Source: Progne subis subis
Lineage: Eukaryota > Chordata > Aves > Passeriformes > Hirundinidae
Assembly (NCBI GenBank): GCA_022316685.1
Contig: JAKJHU010000024.1
Coordinates: 8,836,943 to 8,900,942 of the forward strand
DNA: 64,000 nt
Direction: 5' to 3'
The notes under the pieces are model-generated. The model made no database searches. It had not been told where the DNA came from and saw only the letters and a program-made list of their open reading frames with translations. Both the position numbers and the translations under genes were made by a program. This document shows positions 9,841 through 23,600 of this stretch, piece by piece. Positions within the stretch are counted from its first letter, which is position 1, and each line of letters begins with the position of its first letter.

Positions 9841-12725
9841 AAATGTTAAAAAAGGTTGTTAAAAATTGAAAATTGTCAGTCATTTGTCTGTGGACAAATG
9901 AAATGCTTTGAGTGTTGGGGTCTCCAGAGTGTAACTCTGTGTTTGTTCATTTTCAGGCATGTGAAAGCCTTGGTCTTCATTATGCTCATAAGTCTTCCAC
10001 AGTTATTATGACTAGGGTTCTTAAATGATATTGTAATTACCATTATTCATAGTAGTGGCTTGCTAGTAATAATTACGAATAATCTTGATAATCCCATAAG
10101 GAAAAATACTATAGGTGGTAATCCAGAGATGGAGTCATTATAAAAAAGAGACACTTGTTTCTTGTATCCCACTTGTGATGAAGTAATTAATTCCCAGGTT
10201 TTTTTGAGGGTGATGAAGAGATTTCTGAAGAGACTTCACTCATAACAACATTCTCTGCCCACCTGCCCCAAAAACTAAGAGTGGAAGAACAAGCAGGCCT
10301 CTGACCTGATTCCTGTGAAAAGTTCAGGCAGCAAATATAGCTAATTTCCATCCAACCTTCTGTCTCTCCTTCACTATTTCTTCATCCTAATCCTTTCATG
10401 GTCTTCTTTTCATGGTGTTTTCGTAAGCCTGTGGTAGACAAAAAGTATAGTATTTATAGCTTGGTAGACATCTTCCCAGAAAATTTTCATTAAACCTCCT
10501 TCTCACAGGATATGTTGCCAAATATGCATTGTTTTTATATACTTAAATTCACTTTTAAAAAATGTGCACAAAGATCTGACTGTGTTTATCTATGGCTTTA
10601 AAAGAGCAACAATCAAAAGGAACTGTGTACTGTGATCATTTAGTCTTCAGACTCAATAAAAAAATTCTTAGTCACTTCTACAATGTGTCCCTTTCCAGTG
10701 ATTTGTCCCATATGCAGAATGTACCTGCAGCTCTTGGTGTCACGGAGAGCAAGGAGGCAAGTATTTCTCATAGGCAGGTGAAATAACGTAATCTTGAATG
10801 GTGTGCTCAGATTTTTTTCAATAAATGTTTTTCGTCACTACAGAGCTTTATACAACAGCAGTAAAGGCAAGAAAGGAAATTAGAAACACAGCTGAGACTG
10901 CATCTCATACTTAATAATGGCCTAAAATTCTTACTGTTTATTAAAACTAACACCCCTTGTCAAGGTGTTGATCAAAAATTCTCTGCAGTCTCTTTTCTTT
11001 GATCTTTTCATTTTAGAAACCACAGATATTTGTTGCCATTTCTTTATTTAGTTTTATGTCTAAAACGTTGAAACTCAAAACTGTTTCCAATAATATATGG
11101 TAAGGAGTAATTCTGAATTCATTGAACCAGCAAACTCATCACTAAACAAATTTGTCCACTTACAAAGAAAGGAGAATTCTATAACACAAACATAAATGGT
11201 CAAAGATGGCACTAGAAAGGATGCTTTTAAAAAACTTGTCATCTCTGTGAGCCTCATGTATCTACTGCTGCCCAGTCTGAGTATGGGCATAACCTATTCT
11301 AATATCCACATTTACCTTTTGTTTCACCATCTCCCTGGCTCCTGCACATGCAAAACATTTGAATTTCCTGTTGGCTCAGAGGTGAGATTTATAACATTTA
11401 TTAAAGCTGCTTTTCGCTGTGAGTTTACTGGGCAGAAAGCCTAAGAGGGCCTTTTTTTTTAAGGGGGTTTAATTGCTTGAATTTACCAGAGGGTTGAACA
11501 TTATGCTTTCTTTGCAGCACCACTATCCACTAAGATTGCCAGGTGTTGAATTTCCCTAGAGGTTCCCTATTTATTGAAGGAATTCATGAAATATCCATCT
11601 ATCCAGAGCCAGAGGTCCTACTATCCCTTTCCCATTCATCCTCTTGATTTTCTTTCCTTCATGGCTGCTTTTGAATTTCTTGATTGATCCTGTTCATTTC
11701 TGTGTACTCCTGTCTGTAAGTGTCCTCCCTCCTCTCTACTTGCACACCTTGGATGTTAAAAATGGGCCAGACTTCCCTGGAACTGTATGTGCCTGAAAGC
11801 CTTTAGCTGGGATGTGGCTGCTGGAGCAGAGAGACCAGTCAGTGCTGGGAGTACACTGGTACTCTCAGCAGGGTGGGAAGGGACGTGAACAGAGGACAGG
11901 AAAGACAGGACAAGTAGAGTGAAGGCTGAAGAGCAAAGGGGTATTTTTCAATGTTTAAAGTAAAAGCCTAGAAATAGTCCTTTAAAATCCATGGATGGAC
12001 TTCTCAACAGATGGCAACCCTACTGTCAAGCAAGCCCAAGGCAGGCAGACCATAACTGTTAGCAAGTGTATTGTTAAGGGGATTTACTAATTTACTGATT
12101 GAGCAGCAGCTTCAGTTGAAGAATAAATTGGAATATTTTGGTGCATTTCCTTTTAAAAGTCATCCACTTCTAAGTCTATGTATTAAAATTACATAGTCTT
12201 AAATGGGGGTCTCCTTTGCTAAACAAAAGATATGCAAATTAGATTTCAAGATTTATATTATGATAAAAACCGAAACACAAAAGAGACATTATCTTGCAAA
12301 AATGTAAAAGTACATTGCTTCATGAGTCTATAATGATATAATGTGATGTTGATGTAGTTTAAAATGTCAGAAGGGGAGACAATGACCTTAAAAGTTTAAG
12401 GCAGACACATTAATATTGATTGATTTTTAAGAGATTAAACAGAAAGAATATATCTATACATAGACTGGATATTGGATTGTTTGAAAATTTGAGATGAGAT
12501 ACAGAACATTACGGTCTTGTAGACTTAATAGCAAGAATGCTTTAGACTTAATAGCAAGAACATGCATTATATGCAGCCATTTGTACTACAGGAAACCGGA
12601 TGATGATTTGTCTTGAATTTATCAGAATACTTCTTATAAAAACCAGTGGTGTTTGACAAAGCTAGATGATAATTTCTGGCTTAAGCACAAATGCTGGTCT
12701 GTCATAGATGTCAAAAAAGTCTTAA
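9841..12725. other. Unique AT-rich interval, no gene recognised
   Basis: No exon, RNA gene or transposon was recognised. The longest frame is 82 codons (11196-11444, plus) without a recognisable domain. A purine-rich patch lies at about 11820-11945 and a 23-bp-period duplication at 12520-12560. Confidence 0.65.
12520..12560 (+). repeat. Tandem duplication, 23-bp period
   Basis: The 18-base unit TAGACTTAATAGCAAGAA is present at 12520-12537 and again, identically, at 12543-12560. Five bases separate the copies. It is a local duplication that has accumulated no substitutions in the shared part, implying recent origin. Confidence 0.95.
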
Positions 12726-12858
12726 TGTTGGTTTGTTGTTGTTGTGGGTGGTTTTTTTGGGTTTTTTTTGGTGGTTTTTTTGTTAGTTTGGGGTTTTTTG
12801 TTTGTTTGTTTTTTGGGGGTTTTTTTAAGTCCTTTTTTTTTTTTTTTTTTTTTTTTTT
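12726..12858 (+). repeat. T/G-rich low-complexity block ending in 26 T
   Basis: From 12726 to about 12826 the plus strand is almost entirely T and G (gttgttgttg, then alternating runs of T with G runs of 2-5). AAGTCC follows, then 26 consecutive T (12833-12858). A 96-codon Phe/Gly-rich frame across it (12653-12943) is a composition artefact. The G runs are separated by long T stretches, so a stable quadruplex is not obvious. Confidence 0.95.
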
Positions 12859-13019
12859 AATCCTGTTCTGTATCTATGTAGATCTGTATGGTGTGTTAAA
12901 TTATTTTATATATACACACATACACATTCCTAAAATATATTAAGCACTGTAAAACCTCAACACCTTCTGGTCTTGAACCAAATAATGTGACTGTACATCA
13001 GTACATCAAACATCATGTC

Positions 13020-13036
13020 TTTTTTTTTTTTTTTTT
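13020..13036 (+). repeat. Poly-T tract (17 T)
   Basis: Uninterrupted T run followed by CCCC. It lies 160 bp after the 26-T run; no adjacent retrotransposon body was recognised, so it is scored as a simple repeat only. Confidence 0.95.
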
Positions 13037-16000
13037 CCCCTTATGTTTTGTCAAACTGGAAGAGGGTAGTCAGTAACACTTCTTGTTTAATTACGTTTAG
13101 GCTCATACTTATAGCCATGGTTATGCTAGCAAAGTCATAAAGAAATGTGCTTCACATTGACGAGGAAGGCATTAAATATTGTGATATTTATTATTCCCCT
13201 GAGGCAGTTTATTTTATCATCTCAGGTTGATGAAAGTTTCGTCTCACTCACAGATAAGCTGTACTCTTAATGAGACTTCCACTGGCCAGAGAAATGAGGA
13301 TGTTGATAATGGTTGGCCCTTTAGACTTTTAAGAGCCAGGCCACAGATGCCTTGGACTTGGAATTCAACTTGCAAGAGAAAACAGGTCTGACCAGTAGGA
13401 GGTGGACCATCTTGCTGAGAAGAGGTCTTGAAGCTTTGTACAAGCTGGAGATTTTCATTCAGAATCAGACCTCACAAAACATGAGGCAGATAAACATAAG
13501 GTCTAGATGACATTTATAAAAAGATTTTTTTTAAATATCACTTTCCAAAAAATCATTAGTCTTTTTTTCTCTGCACATATGAAGTGGCAGAAAATCAATC
13601 TCCAAAGGAAGGAGAACAGGTGGGAACCTGGAGTTAAGCACAGACATTTTGCATAATAGAAGATTCTTGTTTTCCAAGAAGCAAAGGCAAGGAAAATTAT
13701 TGTGTGGCCACTTTGCCTCCAGATTTTATTTTTTTTTTTTAATAGAAAATGGTGGATTCTTTTTGGGAGAACAATCAAACAACAAAGGTCTGGATGTCAT
13801 AGCTACATTCTGTAAATATCTCTTTATTTTCACCAATTGTTAAACCTGTTTTGACCTTCTAGTATAGGAAAATAGCCCAAATGGCCTGTTTAATAGACCA
13901 GAAAAAGCACAGTGTCTCCAGAGGCCTGGCATATGCAAGCACCTAGAATCCCAGAAAGCCAAGAAATTTGAAGGCAGTCAGACTTGATTTAATTGTTTTT
14001 TTACTACAAGTCTCATTTCAGGGAATGATTAACGGGAGAAGAGACATAAATGGCAAAGTCTTGATCAAAGAAGCTGCTGTCAGGGTACCATCTAGATAAA
14101 TTAGGAAAAGAATGCTCAGGTTTCTATGAAAGAAGACTAATGACATCAAGTCAAGATGAAATAGAAAGGAGCAGCATTGCAAGGCTGGAAATCATAAAAG
14201 ACTAGCCTGCCCTGACAAGAAGCCCTGAGAAATTTCCCGAAGTGGAAAGTAATTGGAATTGGAAAGGAATTACTTTCTTTAAGTGCCAGTCTTGAATTTA
14301 CACAGGACCAAAGATGACCTAGGCACCAAACTTGCATTTTGGAACCTGTCAAGACAAGAGAAGGAATCTTCTGGAAGCATCTGAAACAGCAGCTGTTAGT
14401 ATCAGCACTACACACTGCAGGTGTTCTGCATCTCAGTTGCTCACTCTACTCAACTAGGATCAGTCCCTTCACTTACAAGCTCAAACAGTCCCACCTGGAG
14501 GCAGGCAGACAGTGGATAAAAGGAGACTGTGAAACCAACAGCTAGTAGACATTTGTGTAATTTGGAGGACTTGTTTACTGGAATAGCAGTCTCCTGGAGA
14601 GAGCAGTGGTCCTAGCTGAAGTCAAGTCAAGCTTTATAACTGATCTGAATGTACTTACGTGCAGAAGGCCTCTTAGAAGGTAGGACTGGTCTTTTGGTGT
14701 ACCATAAAGCATTTTTAAAAAAGTAAACTATAAAACAACTCCAAGCCTCTTTCAGGGGTCAGAGGTGTACTCCTGTAAATTTAGTGTCTAAATAAAAATA
14801 AGATTACTTATTTCTCAGAAAACACTGAATTGTTATTTAACTATTGACTTAGTTTTCTAAGAAACACTATACTTAGTATTCCTGTCTAGAGAAGCGGATC
14901 TTCCATTAGAAGCCTCCTTGCCTCATATTTAGATTATAATGTAGAGTAGCATTTCTGCAGACAAGCACTTAGGGTGATCAGTACTAAAACTGTGTGAGAT
15001 TAGCTAATGTACTTTTCTGTGATGTGCAAAGTGAATGCCAGGATGCACCATTGTACCTGACTGCAGCAGCATGAAGTTACGCTTCAACAGCGTTCCACTG
15101 TAACGTGGGATTTTGAAGGCAGGGAAGCGGTCTCTGGGGTGTTGCCCGTCAGCAAGAAAAGGTTTTTAAAAGTAAGAAATAAAGGAAGAGTCTGAACTGA
15201 TGTTTAGAACAAATAAATGGGAGCAGCAAAACTTTCAGTGGTAGTATTACATGCCATCATAGAACAATAGCTAAATGAAGCATGTATTTAAAATTTGGTG
15301 AGAGGCTTTTGTACAGTTTAGTTCTGTTTGGCTCAGCGGGTGTGCTGCACTTTAGACTTCATTCTCCCGGGCTGTCAATCCAACAACTTTCACAAGCACT
15401 ATATATTCACTTAAAAGCGAAAAATAGAAGGAGATGATGCTAATAGCACTTAGCACTTATATAGCTTTCCTTCCTGAAAGTACAGTGCGAGCATGAGGTA
15501 ATTAACGCATACTTTGTCTTGGAGATGCAAATGTATCTCTAAACAACCTTTAAGCAAAGAGAATACAGGCACATAAAACCAACCCTATGCCCAGTTTTCA
15601 AGCTTAAATATTGAGAAGTGCTATTTATGGTATTATTATGGTATAGTTTCTCCCTGTAGTTGATCAGTAAGTCCAGCCTGTGGAAGCCAACATGGTCTAT
15701 TTCTGCATTCAGGTCTCCTTCATTGTGTGGAGAACTTAATGTAATGATTTCAGATTTTATTTGACGAAGTGCCTGGTACAGGTAACCACCAGCAGGTTAT
15801 ACAAGGGGGTGTGTTGTTTGAGTTGTCAAAATATGGGATTAGGTTGCACAGATGCATCAGGTTTTCAAACTGCTAGGAGCCTGTGAAACAATCCTGCTGT
15901 GCCTGCTCCAGTATCGACCCACCTGGTGTTAGCTACTTTGAATATATTCCACAAAGTCTTGAACAGGTAGTTACCCACCTAATCCACTTACTTAGACACT

Positions 16001-17637
16001 TCAAAGTCTTTAAAGGAAAGAACCAGGAAAGAGATGTTCAGCTGGCACTGTGAGAAGTGAAATCCTTTTGAGGAGAAAAAGAGACAGCTAAAACTACAAG
16101 TCTCAGACATAAAGTTTTTCTCTAAATGGGAGAGTATCATGTCTGCAGCCGTGGTGTGTTTTCAGTGTATTTTTTTCTTTTTTTCTGATTAAAATAAGAG
16201 TTCAGTGGTGTTTTGTTTGCAAAGCTGGAAATAGACTTATAAGTCTGTTTGATAATTAAAGAGGTCTGTTGAGCCCTTGAGCTACTACCAAAGGCTATCA
16301 GCACAGATCAGCCAGGATGTGGAGCAAGTCTGGTCAGGATGTGAGCAAATCTGTTTCACTCTCCTCTTCATTCTTAGGCCATTATAACTTTAGGATGGCA
16401 AATCTGTCAAATTTGCAATTTCCTCCAGTGGCAGAAGCTGATGCTGGTGCTGTACTGTACTCATGCACAGTTAGGTAACCAATGCATGCTTCATTTGAGA
16501 GAGGCACAGAAAGCTTCTCAAAGTTACTGCATTATAGTGTCTTTCAGTGCTGAGCTCAGCTGCTGAGAGCAGAGGAGCTGTGAAAAGGTTTTTTAATAAA
16601 AGTCTGTTTAGACTTCATTACTCTGAGTAGCCAGATCAAGACAATACACCTTGCCAACCCTCTGAGAATTTCAGTCATCTCTGGAAAAACTTACTTTTGT
16701 AATGTTGAATGTTTATGCAGTGCGAGCAGAACTCTCTGCTGCTTCCTTTGATTAACAGAGAGAATGGTGGCTGCATTCCACTTGTAGAAGATGGAGCAGG
16801 AAAGATGAAGGAAAGAGGCAGGGAGGTCTTGTTTCTCCTCAAACACACCAATGTAGCCTCCAGCTCAGCCTTCCATTTTTTAGTCTTCTGTTTGTCTCCT
16901 CTTTTAGAAAGGGAAGCTCCTATGAGTTACAGGAGGAGCAAAGGTGGCTGGTGTGGAGGATACACTAGTTGTGGCAGTTTGGCAGATTGTTGTTGCAAAA
17001 ATAGCAAAAGCATTGGGGAAGGTATAACTCACTGATTGGTCCATGAGATGGGCAATTATAGGTTGGTTATGTTCAGCTCAGAGCTGGGGTTTGGGGAAGC
17101 CATGTCTTTGCAAGCTCCAGCGTGACTTCTGCATTTTACCAGAAGTATTTTATTGGGTAGATCCAGAGGAGTTTCCTTCCAAGGCTGACTGGAAGAGAGG
17201 TGCAGTGAACCATAAAGAGCTCTACCAAAATATTAATTTCTTCCTCTGCACAGAGCCTCTGGCCTCTGAGCAGTGAAATAAAAGTAAGAATTTCTGAATG
17301 AAAGCTGTAGGTATGAAAGTATCTTTGGCTGCATGATGAGCCCTAGTCTTTAACCAATCTGAGGATTTCAGTGATGTTTTTCAGTTTACTGTAAAAGAAA
17401 AGGATCAACTTGTGGCAGACTTGGCATGTGGCATTTGCAGGCTTTTTCTCCCTCAGAAAATTAAAGCTCCATTTTAATTACTGTGATTTTCTTTTGTTGT
17501 GGTCTTTGTAATGTTCTGAAAGTTTTACTTAGATATTTATTAAAGTTTTTAAAGATTTAACTGTTGATGAAAGCAGATATAGCCTTGGAAGCATAAGTGC
17601 TACTGTACCTGCATATACACTCTACTGAATACCCTGA

Positions 17638-17638
<1 letters not shown>
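13037..17638. other. Unique interval, no gene recognised
   Basis: No exon, RNA gene or transposon was recognised. Frames reach 108 codons (16709-17035, plus) and resemble nothing known. The 13080-13290 segment is compositionally complex with little simple sequence and could be a conserved noncoding element; a CpG cluster at 15080-15148 is listed separately. Confidence 0.65.
15080..15148. other. Local CpG cluster (5 CpG in 69 bp)
   Basis: CpG dinucleotides occur at 15080, 15091, 15104, 15128 and 15147, with five more scattered to about 15510 (for example in CCCGGG near 15367). Most of the window shows far fewer. In birds, CpG is lost from methylated neutral DNA, so local retention can mark selection, low methylation or recent GC-rich insertion. 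No known element was recognised. Confidence 0.35.

Positions 17639-17672
<34 letters not shown>
17639..17672 (+). repeat. Compound microsatellite (TA)12(CA)5
   Basis: Twelve TA units (17639-17662) run directly into five CA units (17663-17672). It is a typical vertebrate compound dinucleotide repeat, likely polymorphic in length. Confidence 0.97.
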
Positions 17673-20600
17673 GATTTCAAAACCCAGCTAGTAATAAATG
17701 GCAGGAAATGGGTCCTGGAAAAAGCTGAGTCATTTATAACGCTTTCGTTATAAATTCAAAATAAATTACAAAGGTTAATAAAATCTTATTCCACTTTTTT
17801 TTTTTAACCTGTCCACTTGTATTTTCTAAATAAATCTCAAATTTAAATGATTCATGACCTAACTTAATAGAAAGAAAAATTATTCTTAGAAGAACACATT
17901 TTAAATAGCACATTTCCATACACGTATTTTACATTGTTACTGAGTGATAACCTAATACAGTTAATTAGTACCTTTCTCCCTAATATAACTTATTTGTCGT
18001 CAGGAGTAGGATTTAGCCCTTTTCATCTTGTCATGGCTTTTGGTGTTAAGTGCTCGCAGTACCTTGTCCCATCAGGAGATGCAGAAGGGTGATGTTTCAT
18101 TTATCCCAGAACTGCAATTTTTTCTGTAGAGTTACTTAACAAAACCATTTTGTTATATGGAGTGGTTAGTGATGTAGTCATTGAAGTCAATATGACTTTC
18201 ACAATTGATGTCAATGAGAAGAGGACTGTGTTGACTGTGACTGTGTCACCTCAGTAAAAGATGAACACTGTGCTCTTTTAAGTAATATATCATACCCATA
18301 TTTTAAGGGCATCACTTGTAAAAAATACCCTGTAAAAGAAGAGAGATGTGCTGGTTACTACAAAACTTACCCTCTGAATTCTGTTTCTAGTTGCAAGAGA
18401 AAATATAAAATGTAAGGCATATGCTTTATTAATATTTATTTAAACTGTCTCCTGATACATTGCCTTTCTGATGCTACGTGGTGTTCTCCTGCACTATTTC
18501 CCAGCATGATGGCTAATGTCCTGCTCTGAAAATTATCCATTAAAATTTTATCAATTTTGCGTTTTGGTGAGACAGTATGAGGAAATGCCATTGGAAAATT
18601 AGATTCCTCTTTGACATCGGGCGCCCAGTCAGCAATCCAATCCCATGTGTTTCTACTGAGACATTAGGATTTGATATAATTTTGGGCAGAAAACATTTTA
18701 AAATGAAACAATTGAATTTTCTGGATGGTCGTGGGGACCACTTAGCTTAAGAGAATACACTTCCAAATCAAAAGCCTTTCAATCATTCTAAATATTATTT
18801 GGATGATATTTGCTTTATGTGTAGTAGCAGTTTGAATTTGTATTGAATGTTTGACTGGCTTGTGCTCGCATAGATGATGTATGAAATTATTATTTCATAT
18901 TTTTCTAGTGTTTGCATTGCAAGTGACATCTGGCTGACAGGAACCTGGAGAAATGGGATACAAAGTGAATGCTGCAGTTACCACAGTATCATATTTATCA
19001 AAAGGCTTAAGGTTGGTCTGTCTTTGTTTCACATGTGAAACTAACAGCAATGAAAAAGAAACAGCCTTTCTTTTTTATTTAACTGAGCTGCTTAGAAAAT
19101 GAAGATAGATGAAAATGTTAATTATATTCTGTATTCTATTCATTTAATTAATTTATGTAGACAGTCATGTACACTGGCTGAAAGACAGTTCTCAACTTGT
19201 ATGGAGGGGTTGGTTTTGTTACTGTTATAGCTTTTGATTTTGGCTAATGTTATATATAACTCATACACTCTATATCACAGAGATATCGAAGTCTGAAACA
19301 AGTTACTATAGCAGACTGATACAGTTCCTTTTAAAATTTGTGTTCAGCTGCACAAATCTAAAGGTAGGTTAATTATAATAGCATTATATCTTCAAAATGT
19401 ACCTGTTGAAATCCTGTCTTTAACCAAACTTTTACCCCAACACTTTTTCATTAAGCACTTGATGTGTCACTTGTCTAATGGTAAATTTGAATTAGTAAAT
19501 TCTTGACTACAATACAGGCTTTAAAAAATATTTTATAGTTTGGAATGTGGTATGAAAACTTGCAATTTAGAAATATGAGTCCAGCCTTTAAAATTTTTTC
19601 CTAATGCATGCAGTTTGTTAGGAGGCTCTGCTGATGGACAAAACCAAAAGTGATACAGTGAGGTGTTCATTTTCTGGCCACGCCCCAACTTCTACACTGG
19701 CTGGAAGTGTCTCTTGGACACTCTTAGTCACTACTTTGCTGTCTTTCATGCTTGTTGATTATAAAGACTGTGAAATCTGTGTGAAGAAAATAGGGGAATT
19801 TGTAACAGTTGAGTTGTGTCCTAGCCATCCTGGGAAGGAAGGAATCTGGGGGCTGTCCTATGTATGCATGTGTAGTTCAGAAGAGACAAGCAAGAAGAGG
19901 TTGTACAGAGATAGTGAGATGGGTAGAACACTCTAGGAGGGGAAAAGTCTGCCTGACAGAGACAGAGAGGCGGCAGACCAAGTAATCAAAAAATAATTGC
20001 ATCTCTACCACTGTCAAGTGATTTTCTGATCTATGAAGTTAACAAGCTGAGAGCGCTCAGCATCTTCCAGAACTTAGACCTTTGCTTTTAAACAAATATA
20101 AGATCCAGCTGTGTGGTCCAATTCACAGGAAGCAAGAGCAGTAGTTTTTCTTTAGGTCTGCAATTGCAAGGTCAAGTTGGGAAACTTAAAAAAAAAAAAG
20201 TGAACCAAAATATGAAAAACCAGGGGAAAGAAATACAAAGCAAAACATTTCCAAATTGTTCACAGAGGAAATGTTTATTCCCTAAGTGAACCTCAAGAGG
20301 AGCCTGTCTGTTTACTGATGACAGAGGGCATTTGCCTGTTCTCCTTTGTTAGACATTGGCAGCATGAATATCTTCACTCTATTTTTCTCTCTGCTTTTGC
20401 AAACATCTCCAGTCAATAAAGACTGGACTTATCCATTGCCATTCTTGCCTTTCCTATATATATATATATTGTCAGACATCCAAGCAAAGGTCACTGAAAC
20501 GTTGATCACTTCAGACCAGCAGAGTATCAAAATAGAGCAGTAAGTGTTCTGAGCCTGGCAATGATAGAGAAGTGAGCAGAAAAACAAGGAGTTCATACTG

Positions 20601-23600
20601 CAGCACAGTCTGAGCCTGGTTTTCTAAGCATTGCATAGTAGTTCTTTTCACCAATTCATGAACCATGCAAATGATATATATGATTGACTTGCAGTTTTAA
20701 ATGAAGATCACAAATATCTTTTACTAGTTTAGGATATTTTGACAAAGAATTTGTCATGAGGAAACACTAGGTACCTTGCCACTTGAAAGATAAACTGAAC
20801 ACAATAAAAGAGCAGGTACTCCTGGAGCCTTTTTGAATGGGTACTATTCGCTGGGTGATTTGTCTGTGCTAGGACAGTTAGTTGTTGATGGATTATTACA
20901 AAACACAGTCTGCTTACCTCTTTTCCATATTGTCATTTACTCTTTTTCAACGTGACATCTTTATTTGGGTTCCTTTAGAGCTCAAAAGACCTGGCATCCA
21001 TCATACCTAAAGCAATGAATATATCCAGGCTCTCCTGGGAGAGCTGGACTGGGTGAGCCAGACCCCGTATATGAAATTTTTATGCAATGTGTCTTTACTT
21101 ACTAACAGAATACAGAGATATACAAGGTATCTTGAACCTCATTGAAGTAAGTTTGCAAGTGCTCCTGCCTCCTATTGAACCAAAATGGCACTTTTTTCAC
21201 TTACATTCACCTCTGTGTTGTATTGTTACATAGTATTTTTGTCTCTGCTTTGTGACATGTGAAACAAAGTTGTTCTAGTTTCTTAGCCAGTGTTATTTAT
21301 GGTCTGTGTTGATGTATATTACACTTTTACTGGTCTACTTCTCTGTCTACCTAGCCACATACTCAGATTTTATCAGCTTCTGGTTAAGATTGCTGGACTT
21401 CCTGTACGCCAACACAAACAAAAAGCAAGAATATAAGTGGTTAAGTCATTCAACACCCCATTTACTCTACCCTCCTCAGCAATCTTTCTCAATCCCTACT
21501 AGCTCACTTCCAATGACCACAGTCCACAGGCTTCCAACTTCATCCTGATTACATGGTTTTTCTTCTGTCTACTATTCAAGAGATAGTTTCTTTTTTCTGC
21601 TCCATGATTTTACACTTTCTATCTCGAATATTTGTACCCCAGACTAAGACATCATTATTAATTAAAAATTGAGAAAAGTCTGTAGATCATCATTCTTTGC
21701 AATGTTGCAGGTTTATGAGTTGAGGGTTTGGGAAGCAGTTCATTCATTGGATTCTTTACTATTGTTCTTTGTGTGCTGAATAGTAAAGTCATGCTTCTTC
21801 TTAAGTTTGCGTTTCCAGTCTGTTTCACAGAACGAGGGTAGGTCAGACTTCCTCTATTGCTCTTTTGAACCTTTCTCAGCCTGTGGGGTAAACCAGATTG
21901 GTCAAAGGTCTGATCCTTTTAAAAGTGGAGTCTTGGCACTTTATTCTGTGGGGGTGAAGATGAAAGTGAATGAATGACACTCAATATAAACAACCTTTGC
22001 TTTTCAAGAGAAGAGTAGTAGCACCTACATATACTACAGGAACTGAGTTCTCTAGATCATGCTAATGTCAGTTGAAGTACTTGCAAGTGAATTTTGAGGC
22101 AATTTTAAGGGGTGATTTGTATATATAATAAGAGCCAGAGAAAAAGTATTCACTTTTTGTTTAATGACTAAAACTAGTATTAGCTGTGATTAGACTGATG
22201 AACTGCCTGGGACATTTCAATACAATAGCAGACTCTGAATATATTTTTATTTGGCAAAAGGCAGTAGGAAGGGAAAAAAAAAAAGCCTATGGACATAAGC
22301 CATGAACCTGAGTTTTTTTTTTTCCTCTTCCCTTTTCTTCCACACTTTATTCCCAGTTCTTACATCTGGAAGAATCTTTGGATAAACAGCAGTCCTAGGT
22401 AATATACCATAATGGCAAAAGCATGCTGAAGAAGGTGGGGTAGAAAAGAAAGGGGAGAATCTGTGTTGATAAATAATTTTCCTTCAGCTTACCTTCACAA
22501 AGTTTCTAGGTAGTTTAGAAGAGTGTTGTAGAAAAGAATGTTGCCTGCTTGAAACATTGCTTTCCCTAAAGGCTACACAGTAGTGAATTGGAAGATACTT
22601 GTCCTTCTAGATGAGAATTTCAGTTCTTGACCATGGGTATCTTTGGCTGGACTAAACAAAAAGTGTGGAAGGACTTCAGAGAGCCATTTTTACCCTCTGT
22701 TATAGCTAAATGTTGTTATGGCACATTTGAAGATCTTGCTGCTGACTCATTTTGGCCTAATTTGTTTAACATTTTGGTAGACTATTTGCTTTTTCTCCTC
22801 TCTGTATTAGCTTTGTATGGTTGGTGTTGAATTTCTGAGCTTTTAAAATTATTTTTTCCATATTAATAAAAATAGACTTTATTTATAGATTTTTGTCTAG
22901 AATAAACAAACCCTGCCTACTCTGCAGATGATTAAATGGCACTCAAAACAGAAAAACATAATGTGGAAAGTTGTCATAATGATGGTAGTAGCTGTGAATT
23001 CCAATAATACTCCTAGGGATGGAGAAGTAGAGTGTGTGATTCCCCAGTAGTGATGTTGGTGTCTGTTCCCTGTGTGTGGACTAATCCTTTTTGAAGCCTT
23101 CTGTACAAATGAAATTTGACTCAAAGCTCGTCTGAATAGCCCTTTAGTAACAGCTATTCTGAAGTCTAAAATCCTTTTAAAAAATTACTTCCCCATCCAT
23201 GAAGTTGAGTTTGGCTCAGATAGTAGAAACCTCGACACCTCAGAAACACAGTGATCCCATTTCATATCTAAAATAAAATGGGATTTAGATTGTTATACCC
23301 TAGCCATATCCATGTGGTTGGAGACTGCTAAATTCACATGAGAATGCCTGTCTGCTTTCCATCTGACAAATAATGCTCTCTTTCTACCAGCAATGATTTC
23401 AATATATTTTCAAAGTAATCTTTCCTTGATCAGCAGACAACAGTATTTTTTTCTTTTGTAGGCTTTTTTTTCCTTTATGAATAGTTCACCAAATTGCATT
23501 TAATATCTATTAACTTGGATTTTTAAAAGATCAAATGGCTTCTACATCTCATGATGTTGTTCTTCATAATTTATTTCTTCCAAATTGATACCACTGCATA

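Noticed and set aside
12726..12826. G-quadruplex in the T/G-rich block
   Set aside because: G runs are short and separated by loops of about 7-20 T-rich bases, so a stable quadruplex is unlikely.
12653..12943. 96-codon Phe/Gly-rich frame
   Set aside because: It translates a T/G-rich low-complexity block and a 26-T run.
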